DNA of 64,000 nt from Basidiobolus meristosporus CBS 931.73 (GCA_002104905.1 MCFE01000199.1:1-64000), one strand, 5' to 3'; numbered from the stretch's first letter, positions 20,896 to 31,728 are shown. The notes: a model not told the origin generated them from the letters alone. Numbers and translations are program-made.

Positions 20896-21243
20896 TGTTG
20901 TAAGAGTCTTGGAGATTTTGAAAGTGACTTGGCAGGACAAGTAGATTAAGTGGTTTTCACTTAATGATTTATTGAATGTAAAAGTAGTATTTACACTTTT
21001 ACATGGTCTTGGTGTAACAAGCATGTAAGATAGGTTAGGGAAGGTCCAAGAACATGTGTGCAAAGTTTGAGGCTGTTTGGGCAATTTTGAGAAATTCATG
21101 TTCTGGGTACCTGGTATTTTGGTGAAAATATTCCAAGTAAATCCCAACAAGGAATTTGGTCAGTATTCTCTAGGATTTGAAGGTGATGATCTAAGTGACT
21201 AAGTTAGGGGAATATTTAGGTGGAATTACAAGTTTTTACAGCA
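20896..21243 (-). repeat. Solo Copia-A LTR with target duplication
   Basis: A complete 348-bp Copia-A LTR in reverse orientation, close in sequence to the LTRs of the intact element. Perfect 5-bp direct repeats ATTGA flank it (20891-20895 and 21244-21248) and no internal sequence adjoins it. This is the expected product of recombination between the two LTRs of a former full element. Confidence 0.93.
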
Positions 21244-21248
21244 ATTGA

Positions 21249-24083
21249 AAGGATTTCTGCTTGTCTGCTGTGGAGCTAGTACCTAGCATATTGAGAGTTG
21301 TTACTTTTGGGAAATTGGAATTCAGTAGGTAATATGATGAGATTCTGCAGGCCATTTCTTGACTTTTTTTTTCTTAGAATATATGGATCCAAACTACTAT
21401 AGTTACCATCCTTGTGATTCAATAGAACATTCCTGGTTTATTAGCTCAGAAGTGTCCTGATACTCTTAGCCCCTAATTGGTCTGGTAGCCAATCAATAAG
21501 CTTCCTGATATGCTAATAAGTATATATTATGCCCTACATGCATATAAATCTTGGTTTTTAAAGCTTGGACAATATCTCATAACTAGCATGTAGGCTATTG
21601 GTCAAGTGTTAAGAGAGTAATTAACTGCAATGCTGCTACAGAGAATGTGCACATATGCAGAGTGTTTATTGATAAGGGTTTTTTATCAAGTCTGAGACTA
21701 CCTGATTATTATTTGTATCAGGAATTTAGTGCTTATAGGCTTGCAATCATACAAATTGAAGCACTGAGTTGATTTTGCATTGTTTGGATCAAGACAGATC
21801 AGAGCAATTCAATGCCATTGTATTATCATTTCCTGACTATCTTATGCATGAATCATTGCTGAAGAGTTTGGTAGCAACTTACTTTGCACACCTAAGCTAT
21901 CACCTTGCCAACAATCAATCTGGCTACTCTTGTACTTCTAGTCATATTTTGCATCCTAGTTGCTGAGTACAATATACTAGCTTGGTTGTGCTGAGCTGCA
22001 CCAGATGAGACTGTGTACCTTACTTGATATGCACATGCCAATGCATTCTTTTACCTGCCAAAGGCTACAGCTGAGCTACTGCCAAAGTGTTTTTATCAAT
22101 ACCAGAGGTAACTTGCATGTCAACAGCTATTGTGGCACATATTGGTGCAACCTGAGGAATAGACATAGCCCTCTGCTTAGAAAAATGTAATATTGCATAT
22201 GGTGACAAGTTGGCTGGCTCTCACCAACTTGTCTACTTAAGCAGTTTGGCAAGTTCTGATAATATTGCTCTGTACTACAATGATATTGTACAAGTCCAAG
22301 GGAGAGATATGTCCAGCACTTCTCAAGTGTATTGTGTGTGGGGTGTTAACTGAGTGCAATAGCCACTGGCAAAAGCTTGCCAGAAATACCTGAGTTGTGC
22401 CATTGTTACAGTGTGAAGGGGAATAAAGCCTCAAGCTTGTCAAGGCAAAACTGTTGAGTCACCATCCCTAGCTAGTAAGCATACTCAAAAAGGTGCTGGG
22501 TTCAGCATCCTTTGAGATTACAATGTGCTAAAGCTTCCAAAGTCCAAACAACTGTACACTCCATCAGCAGGGACTTTACATGAATACTGCTTTCTTCAAC
22601 AGCTGCAATAACAGAGAAGTATCTTTACCTGCACAACACAAACTTGGGAAAGCATCAAATATAATAAAAGATGCCTACTCTGTGCTTTCCTTACAAGTAG
22701 TGCTTCTAAGGCCAGATGGCTGTTAGCAGTGTTTCCTGGGTGTGTCCTGTTCTCTGGGACTAGAAGCTCAGGTAGAAGCAGGTAGCAGTGATCATACTAA
22801 CTAACAGCTTGGAATACTGAAAAGAGGGATGATAATGCATTACTGTGGGAGCTTCTCCCTTATATACTTCACCTGCTGACTAAGAAATTAATAATCCTTG
22901 TGCTCCAGAGGGTTCCAAATATCAATAAAAATATCAATGACCTCCTAATGAACTATGGGGAGCTTACATAGTAGCTGGAAAGTTCTAAAAGGCACAGCAC
23001 CAACTACCAATCAGGGATCAGTATTCAAGAACCTGTAAAACATAGATATATCACATATAGGAATGGAAATGGTAGGGATTGCATCATGATGTATGGCATG
23101 TGTCACAGGTACTGGTGTGGGTACTTGGTTAATATGAGAGGCTCCACATCTTGTAATCACTCATACAGTGAGGGACCACTTAAGCAATAGAACAAGCAGG
23201 TGCATTAGCTAGTCAGCTTATGGGATAATGCTGAAACAAGGGTGGAAGTAGAGAAGTGGAAGATATGGAAGTAAGTACAACTGTCCTGGGTGACACTAGG
23301 ACCCACTATACCATGCATGCCAGCTTGTGCTGCAGTGTTCTTGTAAAGGTGGTTGGTGTGGACTATGTAGACATGTTCCATCACACAATACAAGGTTGCA
23401 AGGGTACATGGGTGTTTGCAAGCTGCACAAAAGCCCTTGCAGTTGACATACATGATACACAATTCTTAGACCACATTAAATATTTTTGGAGTGGCAAGCA
23501 ACTTACAAGTGAGACCATCATATTTACTTCTATAAGGTCATTAGAATGACCTTGCTGTTCTTCCCTCTATTTCAGTGATCATTAAGTTGCTAAACTAGAA
23601 AGTACTTGGCCAGCTTGATCTTGGGAGCCTCAGAGCTAATGACAGTGACTGAGAGAGCAGTATATTATAATGAATAAGCTTGGTGGCTCAATAAGTGTGA
23701 AGTGCTCATCTTACTTTGATATATTCCTGCAAAAGAGGCCTCAAAAAATATACTAAAAGAGGCTCTAAAAGCTTGAGGGACTTTGGACAATATATGCTTA
23801 CTCTTATGCTCTGGGTATATGATAAACTGATAATACATTATGAGATAATTCCATTGAATATTTTGAGCAAGGTACTCAAAGACTCATCAGCTATGATATG
23901 AGTGACTAAGCTAATGGATTATTTAGGTCTGCTTATACAGCATATCTCATAGCTGTCACTGAGTTGATAAGTTACTATTTGACCTCTTTACACTTTTGCC
24001 TGCAGGGACAAGAGCAAGATATTCTAGATGTTACTGGACATTGCAATTAGAAGCCACTACCAAGACACACTCAGTCCCATTGA
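21249..24083. other. AT-rich repeat debris; one decayed copia LTR recognised
   Basis: No coding gene seen. At about 23770-23945 a strongly decayed reverse copia LTR can be traced (CTTTGGACAATA, CTCTGGGTATATG and GAGTGACTAAGCTAATGG-ATTATTTAGGT correspond to the LTR's middle and 5' part). The remainder has only chance frames and I could not assign it. Confidence 0.45.
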
Positions 24084-24430
24084 TGCTAGAATGTGTGCAA
24101 TTACACCTTATCATTTGATTTCTTTGGTGACTAGGATTATTGTCTTCAAATCATTAAAAGCATGCTCAAACTCCTTCTTGAGATATATTTTGAGCACTTA
24201 ACAAGTAGCTTAGGCACTGAAGACATGAAACAACAATCAGCTGTCCTAAGCCCTCCAAACTCTATACACATGTACCTTTGCCCTCTTTATATATTTATAT
24301 ATGCTTGTTTGTCAAAATCATGTAACATCATAAATATCACTTTTACATTCACTGTACATCATCAAGTAAGAACTCTCTTGACTACTTGCTCTTGCAAGCA
24401 CTCACAGTATCTCCAAAACCTCATCCAACA
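24084..24430 (+). repeat. Diverged copia LTR
   Basis: About 347 bp, aligning throughout with the Copia-A LTR in forward orientation, from TGCTAGAATG to CATCCAACA, with the TTTTACATTCA and TATCTCCAAAACCTCAT-CCAACA parts best kept. ATTGA precedes it but is not repeated after it, and no internal region follows. Confidence 0.75.
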
Positions 24431-24949
24431 CTTGGAAGCCAAGTTTTGTCTGAAAAAGCCATTATACATCCACCTATCCATAATCATTGGCTTTTACACT
24501 GACTTGGTTATTCTAGAGAGTGCTTGAAGTGATTGTATTAGGTGAATGAGTCACATGAGCTTAGAGATCCTGATAGCTCCTAGAACTTGGCTAGCTCTCA
24601 TCAGCAACAAATTGCTTACAGACTTAATCCTGCGTAATTGGTTCATCAACAGCTGTATACTAGATAGTGTCTTCAAAGATATGATTAATTTAAGCGTAAA
24701 CTGTATGCAACACCAATTGCATTAATGAATGCTTCACCGGGCTCTTTGGGATTATGCTAAAAACAGATGTTCAAGGTGCAATTGGTAAATGGAATCAAGT
24801 ACCTAGATACTGGCAATGGGCTGGAGGCAGCAGTGGAAAGATATTTGCATGTTAAGCTGAGGGTTTGGTCATGAATGGTGCAAGAAGAATTTATTCCTTG
24901 TTTATACAAAATACATCAATTCTTGGACTCAACAGAAATCAGATTGTGA

Positions 24950-25225
24950 TATGCTGTGGAAGCTGACAACCAGATCGGGTCAGAGTTCGGTGTCATTAGT
25001 ATCACTTCAATGTTGACCAAATATGATGTCACACTGCCGGAAATCGAACCCACCCCTGCCAATGCTCAGCCAAAAAGCTTCTACGAGACATGTATAAGCT
25101 TATACTGGTATGATGTAACACGAGGTATGTTCAGCCAAATGGTGTACAACGCAGCTTCACCCTACTGCAAGCATCTTTATCCTCTGATAGCAGCTACGGA
25201 GGCAAACGATGTCAGTGTATTGTAG
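24950..25225 (+). pseudogene. Truncated unknown ORF at the gene-island edge
   Basis: An open frame of about 91 codons without an ATG at its start, beginning abruptly where repeat-type sequence gives way to gene-type composition. It reads with ordinary codon use (GSEFGVISITSMLTKYDVTLPEIEPTP) and ends at a TAG at 25225. It looks like the last exon of a gene whose front was lost to the neighbouring retrotransposons. No family recognised; a chance frame is not excluded. Confidence 0.3.
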
Positions 25226-25319
25226 ATAGTAGACGTCTAGAGTTTATTATATAAAGCATAGAATAATGTGGAATAATAATATAGGAGCCAGTAAACCCGA
25301 ATTAAATAACAATAATGGC

Positions 25320-25907
25320 TTAGGGACAGATGGCCACCCGACGATAGTCAATGGATGCATGCAGGCGAGCAAAGCCTTGAGTCCAGTAGTGGCCGCGAGA
25401 ATCATAGCCACCGCCCATGTGAGTAAAGGAAGACTTCAGGATGTTGGCACGGTGAACTAGGACCAGGTTAGTGCAGAGCTGGGATGATTTTAAAGAGTAA
25501 ACCAACTTACCAGGGGAGTGCATCCATGAGTACATCACGGCTTCCTCGCTCTGCTGTCCTCGGGCAACATTCTCCCCAAAGCGATCCCATCGGAGGCCTT
25601 TCTCGGTGAGGGCTCGATTCATCTGAGAGTGGCCGATGCGATCGTGGGTCATTCGATGGAAGTTGGCTTGCATCACCGAATGTTCCTGACAGATTTCGTT
25701 GATTTGGCTAGAGGTGGCTTAGCGACTGGGACATCAACCAGTATTCGCTGGAACTTACCTGCTAAGGATTAGTGGTTTGATACCGCGCGATACCCGCTCC
25801 CTGTTGACCAAGCAAATCAGACGTCGCATGGAGATGGCTTGGGCTTGTTGCCACATGGTGAAAGCCAAGATGCAGAAGAAAAGGGAGGCGGTAGCGACGA
25901 ATCTCAT
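25320..25907 (-). CDS. Secreted CAP/PR-1 (SCP) domain protein, copy 1
   Basis: Three exons on the minus strand, 25907-25759, 25707-25511 and 25456-25320, with GT-AG introns of 51 and 54 bp, give 160 aa. Residues 1-24 form a signal peptide ending AQA. The rest is one CAP domain: LICLVNRER helix, HDRIGHSQM carrying the first His, GENVA with Glu, SEEAVMYSWMHSPVHRANIL with the second Glu and His, and the CAP1 motif GHYWTQGFA. These four residues form the CAP cavity. CAP proteins are extracellular; fungal members bind sterols or lipids or act at host or wall surfaces, and the role here is not known. The neighbour at 26479-27066 is a paralogue with the same intron positions. The tail ends IDYRRVAICP. 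Confidence 0.92.
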
Positions 25908-26104
25908 TGTTGGATGATCTGATAGCAACGAGATGCGCTATAAATACGGCGTAACACGGCGCAGGGAGAAATCCCCGATAATTCTTCACTTGAGGAAATA
26001 AATCGGATGAATGATCTACGGGTGAACGCAGAAGGAATATTCTCCGGGCAGGGTGGGATCAGCTACTGCCAAACCCGTTAGGCTACCCAGTTAGCAGTAA
26101 TGCC

Positions 26105-26303
26105 ATTCATCCCAACATTCCGACCATTCAACCAGACAGTACAATGATGTATTCAAACATCGCCACCGCTCATCCAGACACTCCGAATATTCTTCGAGGC
26201 ATTCTGCTCATTCAATCCAGCATTCGGATCATTATCCCAACATTGCACTCATTCAATCCAACATTTCGCTCATTCATCTCAGCATCCCCATCATTCGATA
26301 ATA
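26105..26303. repeat. Degenerate CATTC-type short repeat tract
   Basis: About a dozen loosely spaced copies of a CATTC(A)-(N)CC(A)A core, recurring every 10 to 25 bp in the spacer between the two CAP genes, that is, upstream of CAP copy 1. It may be a degenerate microsatellite or a multi-site promoter. Confidence 0.5.
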
Positions 26304-26406
26304 GTTATGATGTTATTTATCCTGGCGAATAATATGGCAAACAATGGGTGCATGCAATAGGTCGGGGATATTGTGAAGTCTAATGGAAACTTTATTGATA
26401 GATAAT

Positions 26407-26457
26407 AATTAAGCGATAATTAAGCGATAATTAAGCGATAATAAGCGATAATAGCGA
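26407..26457. repeat. 11-bp tandem repeat downstream of CAP copy 2
   Basis: AATTAAGCGAT in three exact tandem copies (26407, 26418, 26429), followed by two shortened copies (26440-26457). It lies just after the stop of CAP copy 2, probably in its 3' untranslated region. Confidence 0.9.
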
Positions 26458-26478
26458 ATGATAATTCAATCGATTGGC

Positions 26479-27066
26479 TCAAGGGCAGACTGGGACGTTG
26501 CTGAAATTGATCATCCCGCGGACTCTGGCAAACCCTTGAGTCCAATAATGGCCCCGCGAGTCGTATCCACTACCCATGTGGGTGAAGGACGGCTTCAGAA
26601 TGTTGGCCCGGTGAACTAGACAGCATTAGTCGAGTTGGACGAATGGGACCGATAGAGAAACGACTGTACCTGCTGAATGCATCCACGAATACATCACCTG
26701 TTCCTCGCTGATTTGCCCGCGCGCAACATTTTCGCCATACTGCTCCCAGCGCATGCCCTTGTCGGACATGGTTCTAGGCATGGATGCATGGTCTACACGA
26801 TCGTGGGTCATCCGACGATATCTAGCCTGCATGACAGAGTGCTGCTGGCACACGTCATCGAGATCCCTGGTCAACGTAGTTAATACTAAGGTTGATTAAA
26901 CTGGTGGCTAGCTAGATAGTTACCGGCTTAGGATTAGAGGATTGAGACCACGGCCGACTCGCTCGCGGTTGACGAGGCAGATCAGCCTTCTGCTGGAGAT
27001 GGCATCGACCAGTGACACCAAGCTTACCCACAACATGATGGTGACGATGAGAGTTGAGGTGCGCAT
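26479..27066 (-). CDS. Secreted CAP/PR-1 (SCP) domain protein, copy 2
   Basis: Exons 27066-26924, 26866-26670 and 26615-26479; GT-AG introns of 57 and 54 bp; 158 aa. Exons 2 and 3 have exactly the lengths of copy 1 (197 and 137 bp) and both introns fall at the same codon phases, so the pair is a tandem duplication. Signal peptide residues 1-22 (MRTSTLIVTIMLWVSLVSLV-DA). The CAP cavity residues are all kept: HDRVDH, GENVA, SEEQVMYSWMHSA and VHRANIL, GHYWTQGFA. The C-terminus differs (GMINFSNVPVCP). At the end of exon 2 the codon is split over the intron, giving SA-V-HRAN. TATATATA at 27121-27128 stands 55 bp upstream of the ATG. Secretion and CAP fold are firm; function is unknown. Confidence 0.92.
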
Positions 27067-27120
27067 GTTTGTTGAGATGTTTCGAGAAGTAATGATGCGT
27101 TATTGTTGGACCAGCCACCG

Positions 27121-27128
27121 TATATATA
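27121..27128 (-). promoter_or_regulatory. TATA box of CAP copy 2
   Basis: TATATATA, 55 bp upstream of the start codon at 27066, within a pyrimidine-rich leader that ends CAACAAAC before the ATG. Confidence 0.6.
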
Positions 27129-27407
27129 CCTCCCAGCTAGTCCTCACACGCTACCAAAACATGCAGAGCTGCATTGCGAATCAATGTTGTAAGCCATTGT
27201 TGCAAATGGACGGCAGTAACAATGCTAGGTTTGCCAACAAGGAAGATGGAGGATGATGGGCGGAGTTTAATGCATCAGGCTACCGTGAACTAGACTAGTG
27301 GATCGGACATTTGGGCCGAACATCATGAAACATTGTTGATGGTTATTTATTGGGAAAGATAGTTCGGGTTCATATACAGATCTGCTCGCGGGATGGCCAG
27401 GCCACGC

Positions 27408-28570
27408 TCAGGCCGAAATCTCCATGACATCCTCGCTCACCTCCACCAAATTGTAGATGTCGGTCTTCAAGACAGCTGTTACGGTTCCAATGGTTAGCGC
27501 TGGCTGCCCACCACATGGCTAACAAAAGAGTCGGACTTACCTGTGGTTCCTGGTTGGAATGTATAATTTAATTCCTTGACGCCACGTTCGTTGGGTTTGG
27601 CATAGTTGCGCAGCATCTCGCATTTGCCCTTCTCGATCACACACACATCGACATTCGATCCGGAGCCTAAATCGTTGAAAATCCCCGCCTCGATAGCGTC
27701 TTTCACGAGCTCGATTGCCTCTTGACGCTATTTCATGCAATGAACCGGGTGGCGGTCAATCTACTTTGCTACTACTGAGTACCAGCTCCACCAACTTACC
27801 TCCATGTCTCGTTTCCAGCGGCTTTCAAAGATGGACATGGCGGCCAACGAGCCGGAACCCATGGTCACAAAGGGCAGTTTGTCTGTACTGCCGTGGGGGT
27901 AGATGGTGAAGAGCTGTGGTCCGCTGACATCGTATCCACCTAGGACAAGTGCAGCTCCGATATGGCCTTGATACCTGACCGAGGTTGCCAGAGAATGGGT
28001 TAGTGTCGAAGGGTTTCGGGAGGATGCAGATGAGTGGAGGCCTACTTGAACAGCTTCTGCTTCAACATGGTCATCGCGGTGACTACTCTGGCCTCACGAC
28101 CGGTCGAGAGGCGGTGCAGCTCGAGGTCGCTACTAATAAGAGCAGTTGTGAATTCAGTATCGGCAGCAGTACCAGCACCACAACACCACATGTTGGGTGC
28201 CAGGTAGTGGATCTTCTCACAATTTTTGTCTGCGACGATCGGGCCCTCCGTGGCACGGGTATCGGCACCCAGCACGACACCATCCTGTGCAAACGTCCAA
28301 GCTTGTAAGTGGGCCAAAAGAATCAGAAGAATCCCTTGTGGGTGGACAGTACCTTGAAGATCACACCGACGATGGTGGTACCGGTTTTGGTGGCTTTGGG
28401 TAGGGGCAAACCTCTGGCTTCCAGGACAGCATTTCTACCGAAAAAAAGGGCATCAGCGAAGGTTGGGGTTGAGATCGGTCACGTTAAGGTGAGTTCACTC
28501 CAGGCGGGAAGTACCTTTTGAAGTTGTCAAAGCTGAAGCCGCCCTTGGGTAATTCGTATTGTTGCTCCAT
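27408..28570 (-). CDS. PUP1: 20S proteasome subunit beta type-2 (trypsin-like activity)
   Basis: Six exons: 28570-28515, 28434-28353, 28284-28046, 27974-27800, 27727-27541, 27475-27408; five GT-AG introns of 80, 68, 71, 72 and 65 bp; 268 aa. A propeptide ([19 protein letters not shown]...) ends in TKTG, and cleavage would expose the catalytic Thr1 of TTIVG. Counting from it, Asp17 (GADTRAT) and Lys33 (NCEKIHY) sit where the family needs them. FSFDN is typical of Pup1/PSMB7 propeptides, and the long C-terminal arm ([27 protein letters not shown]) is the beta-2 tail that wraps beta-3. It works in the 20S core of cytosol and nucleus, cleaving after basic residues. Neighbours are functionally unrelated. 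All splice joins were checked by phase. Confidence 0.96.
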
Positions 28571-28910
28571 TAGAATAGATTAATACTGTTGTGTACTAAT
28601 AAAAGAATCCGCTGCTACTTGAGTATCACTGAAGAATCCATCGCTCCTGTGGGTGATAACATTCTTCTGATTACGTAGTCTTTGGTGAGCTGATCCAGCC
28701 TAACCCAACTGCCGTAGTAGAGATGATGTAGGTAACAAATTAAGCATTCTGGTGGGAAATAATCAACTTCGCAGCCATTTTGATTAGGAATAATCAATTT
28801 TATGTGGTGTTCAATCCAGAGTGGCACCGATCATTCACAACAGAAATAGACTTCATCTCGAAATATCAGTGTAGGGGTGGTGTACAGTACATAGATGATT
28901 GACTAAACTT

Positions 28911-29921
28911 CTAGACTTCGAGCGCTAGGGTGTCATTAGAATAAAGATAAATATACTCCTTGTCAGTATACAGGTCCACCTGGCCTCCGATGACGTAGAG
29001 CACGTCACGAACGCTGACCACACTTGGTGCAACACGGGGATGTCCAGGGATCTTCGGATAACCAGAGACCCATCTCTTCTTCTTCAAATCATAGGCCAAC
29101 AGTTGGTTGCTCTCGGCGGAGACCAAGTAGACTCTATCCTGCACTAGGGCCACGGCGAAAGCCCGTGTGGATTTGGGTGTGGATCCACTCTTGGACCAGG
29201 TTTTCTTGACGGTATCGTAGATGTGAATTTGATCCGAATGAACGTACTGCTCGTCAATATACTGCACTCCGCCGAAAAGATAGATATCGGTTCCTACCGA
29301 CACGCAAGCTGTCTCGGCTAGTGGTGCGGGAAGAGGCTGCTCTTGGCTCCAGGTGTCGGACTTGATCGAATAGGCGAGGGTGGTATTATATGGGATTGGA
29401 ACATCGCTGTTGCTTGGGAATCCTCCGAAAACGTAAATGGTCTCGTTGACGCTGCAGGCGGCTGCGTCGTAGTATCTATCCGGTAGTGAAGCCAGCTCTT
29501 TCCAGGTATCCGTTGCTGGGGTGTAAGACCACGTATTTGAATAGCTAATTAGTTCGTCGCCCGCCTTCGCCCCACCAATAATATAGAGGTTGTCGTTTAC
29601 AACGACAGACGCCGCGCGCTCTCTGGCATCAGGCGCGTCCTTACCATATCCCCAACTGTTGGTGGTAGGGGAGAAAATCCGAGTAGCTTTGGTGCCGTAA
29701 ACGTCACCGCGACGGGAGCCTTCCTGGCCCCCGACGAGGTAAATCTTACCATCGACTACTCCTCCCGCCATCAAGCCAATACCGCGACCGGTCAGGTTGG
29801 CCGCAGTGGATGTAGGTAAATCGGCCAATTTCTTCCACCTGCCTGCACCAGCGGGAGCACCGGTCACGGTAACCACGTTGATCGCGATGAACGAAATGTA
29901 AATAAAAAGAGGGGATATCAT
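28911..29921 (-). CDS. Secreted Kelch-repeat beta-propeller protein
   Basis: Single exon, 336 aa. The start at 29921 is the first ATG and gives a signal peptide (MISPLFIYISFIAINVVTVTG). Six kelch blades follow, marked by YLVGGQ, YIIGGA, YVFGGF, YLFGGV, YLVSAE and YVIGGQ, each with the following aromatic W and distal Arg or Lys typical of the repeat; blade five has lost its double Gly. There is no BTB, F-box or galactose-oxidase copper site that I can see (no Tyr-Cys pair in context), so this is a stand-alone propeller. Most fungal kelch proteins act inside the cell; a secreted one could be a lectin-like or sugar-epimerase-like protein, but the function is open. It lies upstream of PUP1 on the same strand, 340 bp apart, with no sign of co-regulation. 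Confidence 0.88.
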   Translation of the reverse strand: MISPLFIYISFIAINVVTVTGAPAGAGRWKKLADLPTSTAANLTGRGIGLMAGGVVDGKIYLVGGQEGSRRGDVYGTKATRIFSPTTNSWGYGKDAPDARERAASVVVNDNLYIIGGAKAGDELISYSNTWSYTPATDTWKELASLPDRYYDAAACSVNETIYVFGGFPSNSDVPIPYNTTLAYSIKSDTWSQEQPLPAPLAETACVSVGTDIYLFGGVQYIDEQYVHSDQIHIYDTVKKTWSKSGSTPKSTRAFAVALVQDRVYLVSAESNQLLAYDLKKKRWVSGYPKIPGHPRVAPSVVSVRDVLYVIGGQVDLYTDKEYIYLYSNDTLALEV

Positions 29922-30873
29922 TCTACAGCCCAATCACTTTCTTGTCACGCAACCGCCGGCGACATTTATATCTTCGAGCTGGGCGTGGTACCAATTGGCC
30001 CATCCTGGACGGGTTTACCGGCCAATCTACCATTGGTTTGCTTGACAGGATGCTGACTCAACCATACGTCATCATCGTCCTCAAGGCTCTCTAGAATATA
30101 TTAAACTGCATTCGTTGGCTTGACACTGGTGATAGATTAGACCATGGTGCTGGTCTACACTTTGGGCTAGGTCAGAGGAGTGGTAAAGCCAGCTTTGCAC
30201 TTGGTAGAAAGAGCTCAACCGGTGAGGGTCAGGGTTAGGGTTAGGGTTGGGTTGGGTTTTGGGCTATTAGAGGGAGAAAATCGCGCAATTGGAATACCGT
30301 CGATATCAAGAGGCTATTTTTCAGCTAGGGAAGAATCACCGAATTACCGGATACAGGCAATTGCTGCGCTGCGATAGGGGCAGGTGGGTTTGTTTGTATA
30401 TCAATGCTGACTGATCAGATAAATCGGATGATATGTCTCGAAGAAGAGCATAGATTTGATCGTGGCATGGTTGGGGTACTGCCAATGCCACTTTGCCTTG
30501 GAATAATACATTGCGACGCCTTAACTAAGACACGTTTGATTGAATCAAACCAAGTAACTGTAGCGAGCATATACAAATAAATGAATGATACACCGCTCCC
30601 CTTTTCATCTTGTCTAAATAGGCTAAAGGTTGAATGAATTAATCCCAGAAATGGTGAAATCGTCGTTAATACTCCGAAGTCCGTTCAACCTCCCCCCTCC
30701 CCCACATTTGGAGTGCGTAGAGAGCAGGAGTACGCATGAGGATATGCAGCATGTGACGCCCGCCAGAAATTCCCCGGTGTGTGCTGTTGCCATATAAAAT
30801 CCACCCACGGGAAGGCGATTCCTCGAAACCGTTCTCTCCCCAATCCACCATTCCTTTGCCACTTCCCTAGACA
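29922..30873. other. Divergent intergenic region between the Kelch and zinc-finger genes
   Basis: No gene seen. It holds a telomere-like tract (30225-30262) and, near the zinc-finger gene, a C-rich stretch (CCTCCCCCCTCCCCCAC at about 30688). Confidence 0.6.
30225..30262 (+). repeat. Interstitial telomere-like repeat
   Basis: Degenerate and exact TTAGGG units: AGGGTC, then AGGGTTAGGGTTAGGG, then GTTGGGTTGGGTTTTGGG. Such internal tracts can mark old end fusions, telomerase-type break repair, or Tbf1/Rap1-like binding sites in promoters. Confidence 0.85.
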
Positions 30874-31728
30874 ATGGCATTCCAGACCATGCAATCCACC
30901 TCTGGTGACGATATGGGATTACGCACATCACTTCAGCTCCCGAATCTTCGCTCCCTGTTCCCCGATCTGCTGGATTCGTCCACCAGCCCGCTTCCACCGC
31001 CTCTCACCCACTCTAGTCGGTTCCAATCCTCATGGAGCCCAAAAGAGGACCCCAAAGACGTCAGCCTGTTCGGCTGCTGCAAGCCCGGTTGCAACTGCGA
31101 GGCCGAAATGCTTGGAGACAGCATTAGCTTCTATCCTAGAGGAGAGAAGCCCTCCAGCATCTCGTCTGCGAGCTCCTCTCCATTGTTGGCTACCCCACAG
31201 TCGGACACTGCTCGTTTACCAATGGACTTGATCAAAGTGGCTGAAAAGACCGGACTCGCATCTCCAGTGTCCATGGCTGGCCCATACTTCGACGGGAAAG
31301 AGTCCACCAACTACGAAAGAGAGTATATCGATTGGTCCAAGGTCGCCTATCCTAGCGCCTTCCAAAAGGTACATGGGCCAGAGCCATGGGAGGCCAACAC
31401 AAGATCCGCCATCAATCTAGCCACCAGCCATTCCTCCCACCCCTATTCTACTCACCAGTCACCGACGACGGTACACAAGCCGTACCGGTGTACATACTGT
31501 AAGAAACGATTTGCCAGGCCCAGCTCCCTGAACACCCACATCTATTCTCACACCGGCGAGAAACCGTTCCAATGCAAGGAGGACGGATGCAACCGACGCT
31601 TCTCTGTGCTGTCGAACCTGCGCCGCCATGCCAAGCTTCACACCCGAGGCAAGTCAGACCACCCAGAATCCCATGCGAGCCATTCCCCCGTATCAGAAAA
31701 TCCTCTGTACCCACGGGGCCGCTGGTAA
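30874..31728 (+). CDS. C2H2 zinc-finger transcription factor, two fingers
   Basis: Single exon, 284 aa, beginning at the first ATG (30874). Residues 1-60 are Ser/Pro/Leu-rich (LRSLFPDLLDSSTSPLPPP). A small cysteine cluster GCCKPGCNC lies at about 67-75. The middle is low complexity and Ser-rich. Residues 206-226 and 234-256 are two adjacent C2H2 fingers with a canonical TGEKPF linker; the first has RPSSLNTH, the second FSVLSNLRRH at the base-contact positions, a pairing that recurs in ascomycete C2H2 regulators. The tail is short and polar. It should bind DNA in the nucleus; target genes are unknown. The leader is pyrimidine-rich. No orthologue name is justified from the sequence alone. Confidence 0.88.
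   Translation: MAFQTMQSTSGDDMGLRTSLQLPNLRSLFPDLLDSSTSPLPPPLTHSSRFQSSWSPKEDPKDVSLFGCCKPGCNCEAEMLGDSISFYPRGEKPSSISSASSSPLLATPQSDTARLPMDLIKVAEKTGLASPVSMAGPYFDGKESTNYEREYIDWSKVAYPSAFQKVHGPEPWEANTRSAINLATSHSSHPYSTHQSPTTVHKPYRCTYCKKRFARPSSLNTHIYSHTGEKPFQCKEDGCNRRFSVLSNLRRHAKLHTRGKSDHPESHASHSPVSENPLYPRGRW

Noticed and set aside
25030-25060. tRNA-like B box (GGGTTCGATTTCC on the minus strand)
   Set aside because: No pairing T-stem or cloverleaf; it lies inside a coding-like frame.
27408-29921. A functional link between the proteasome gene and the Kelch gene
   Set aside because: The Kelch protein has a signal peptide and no F-box or BTB domain, so an E3-ligase adaptor role is not supported.
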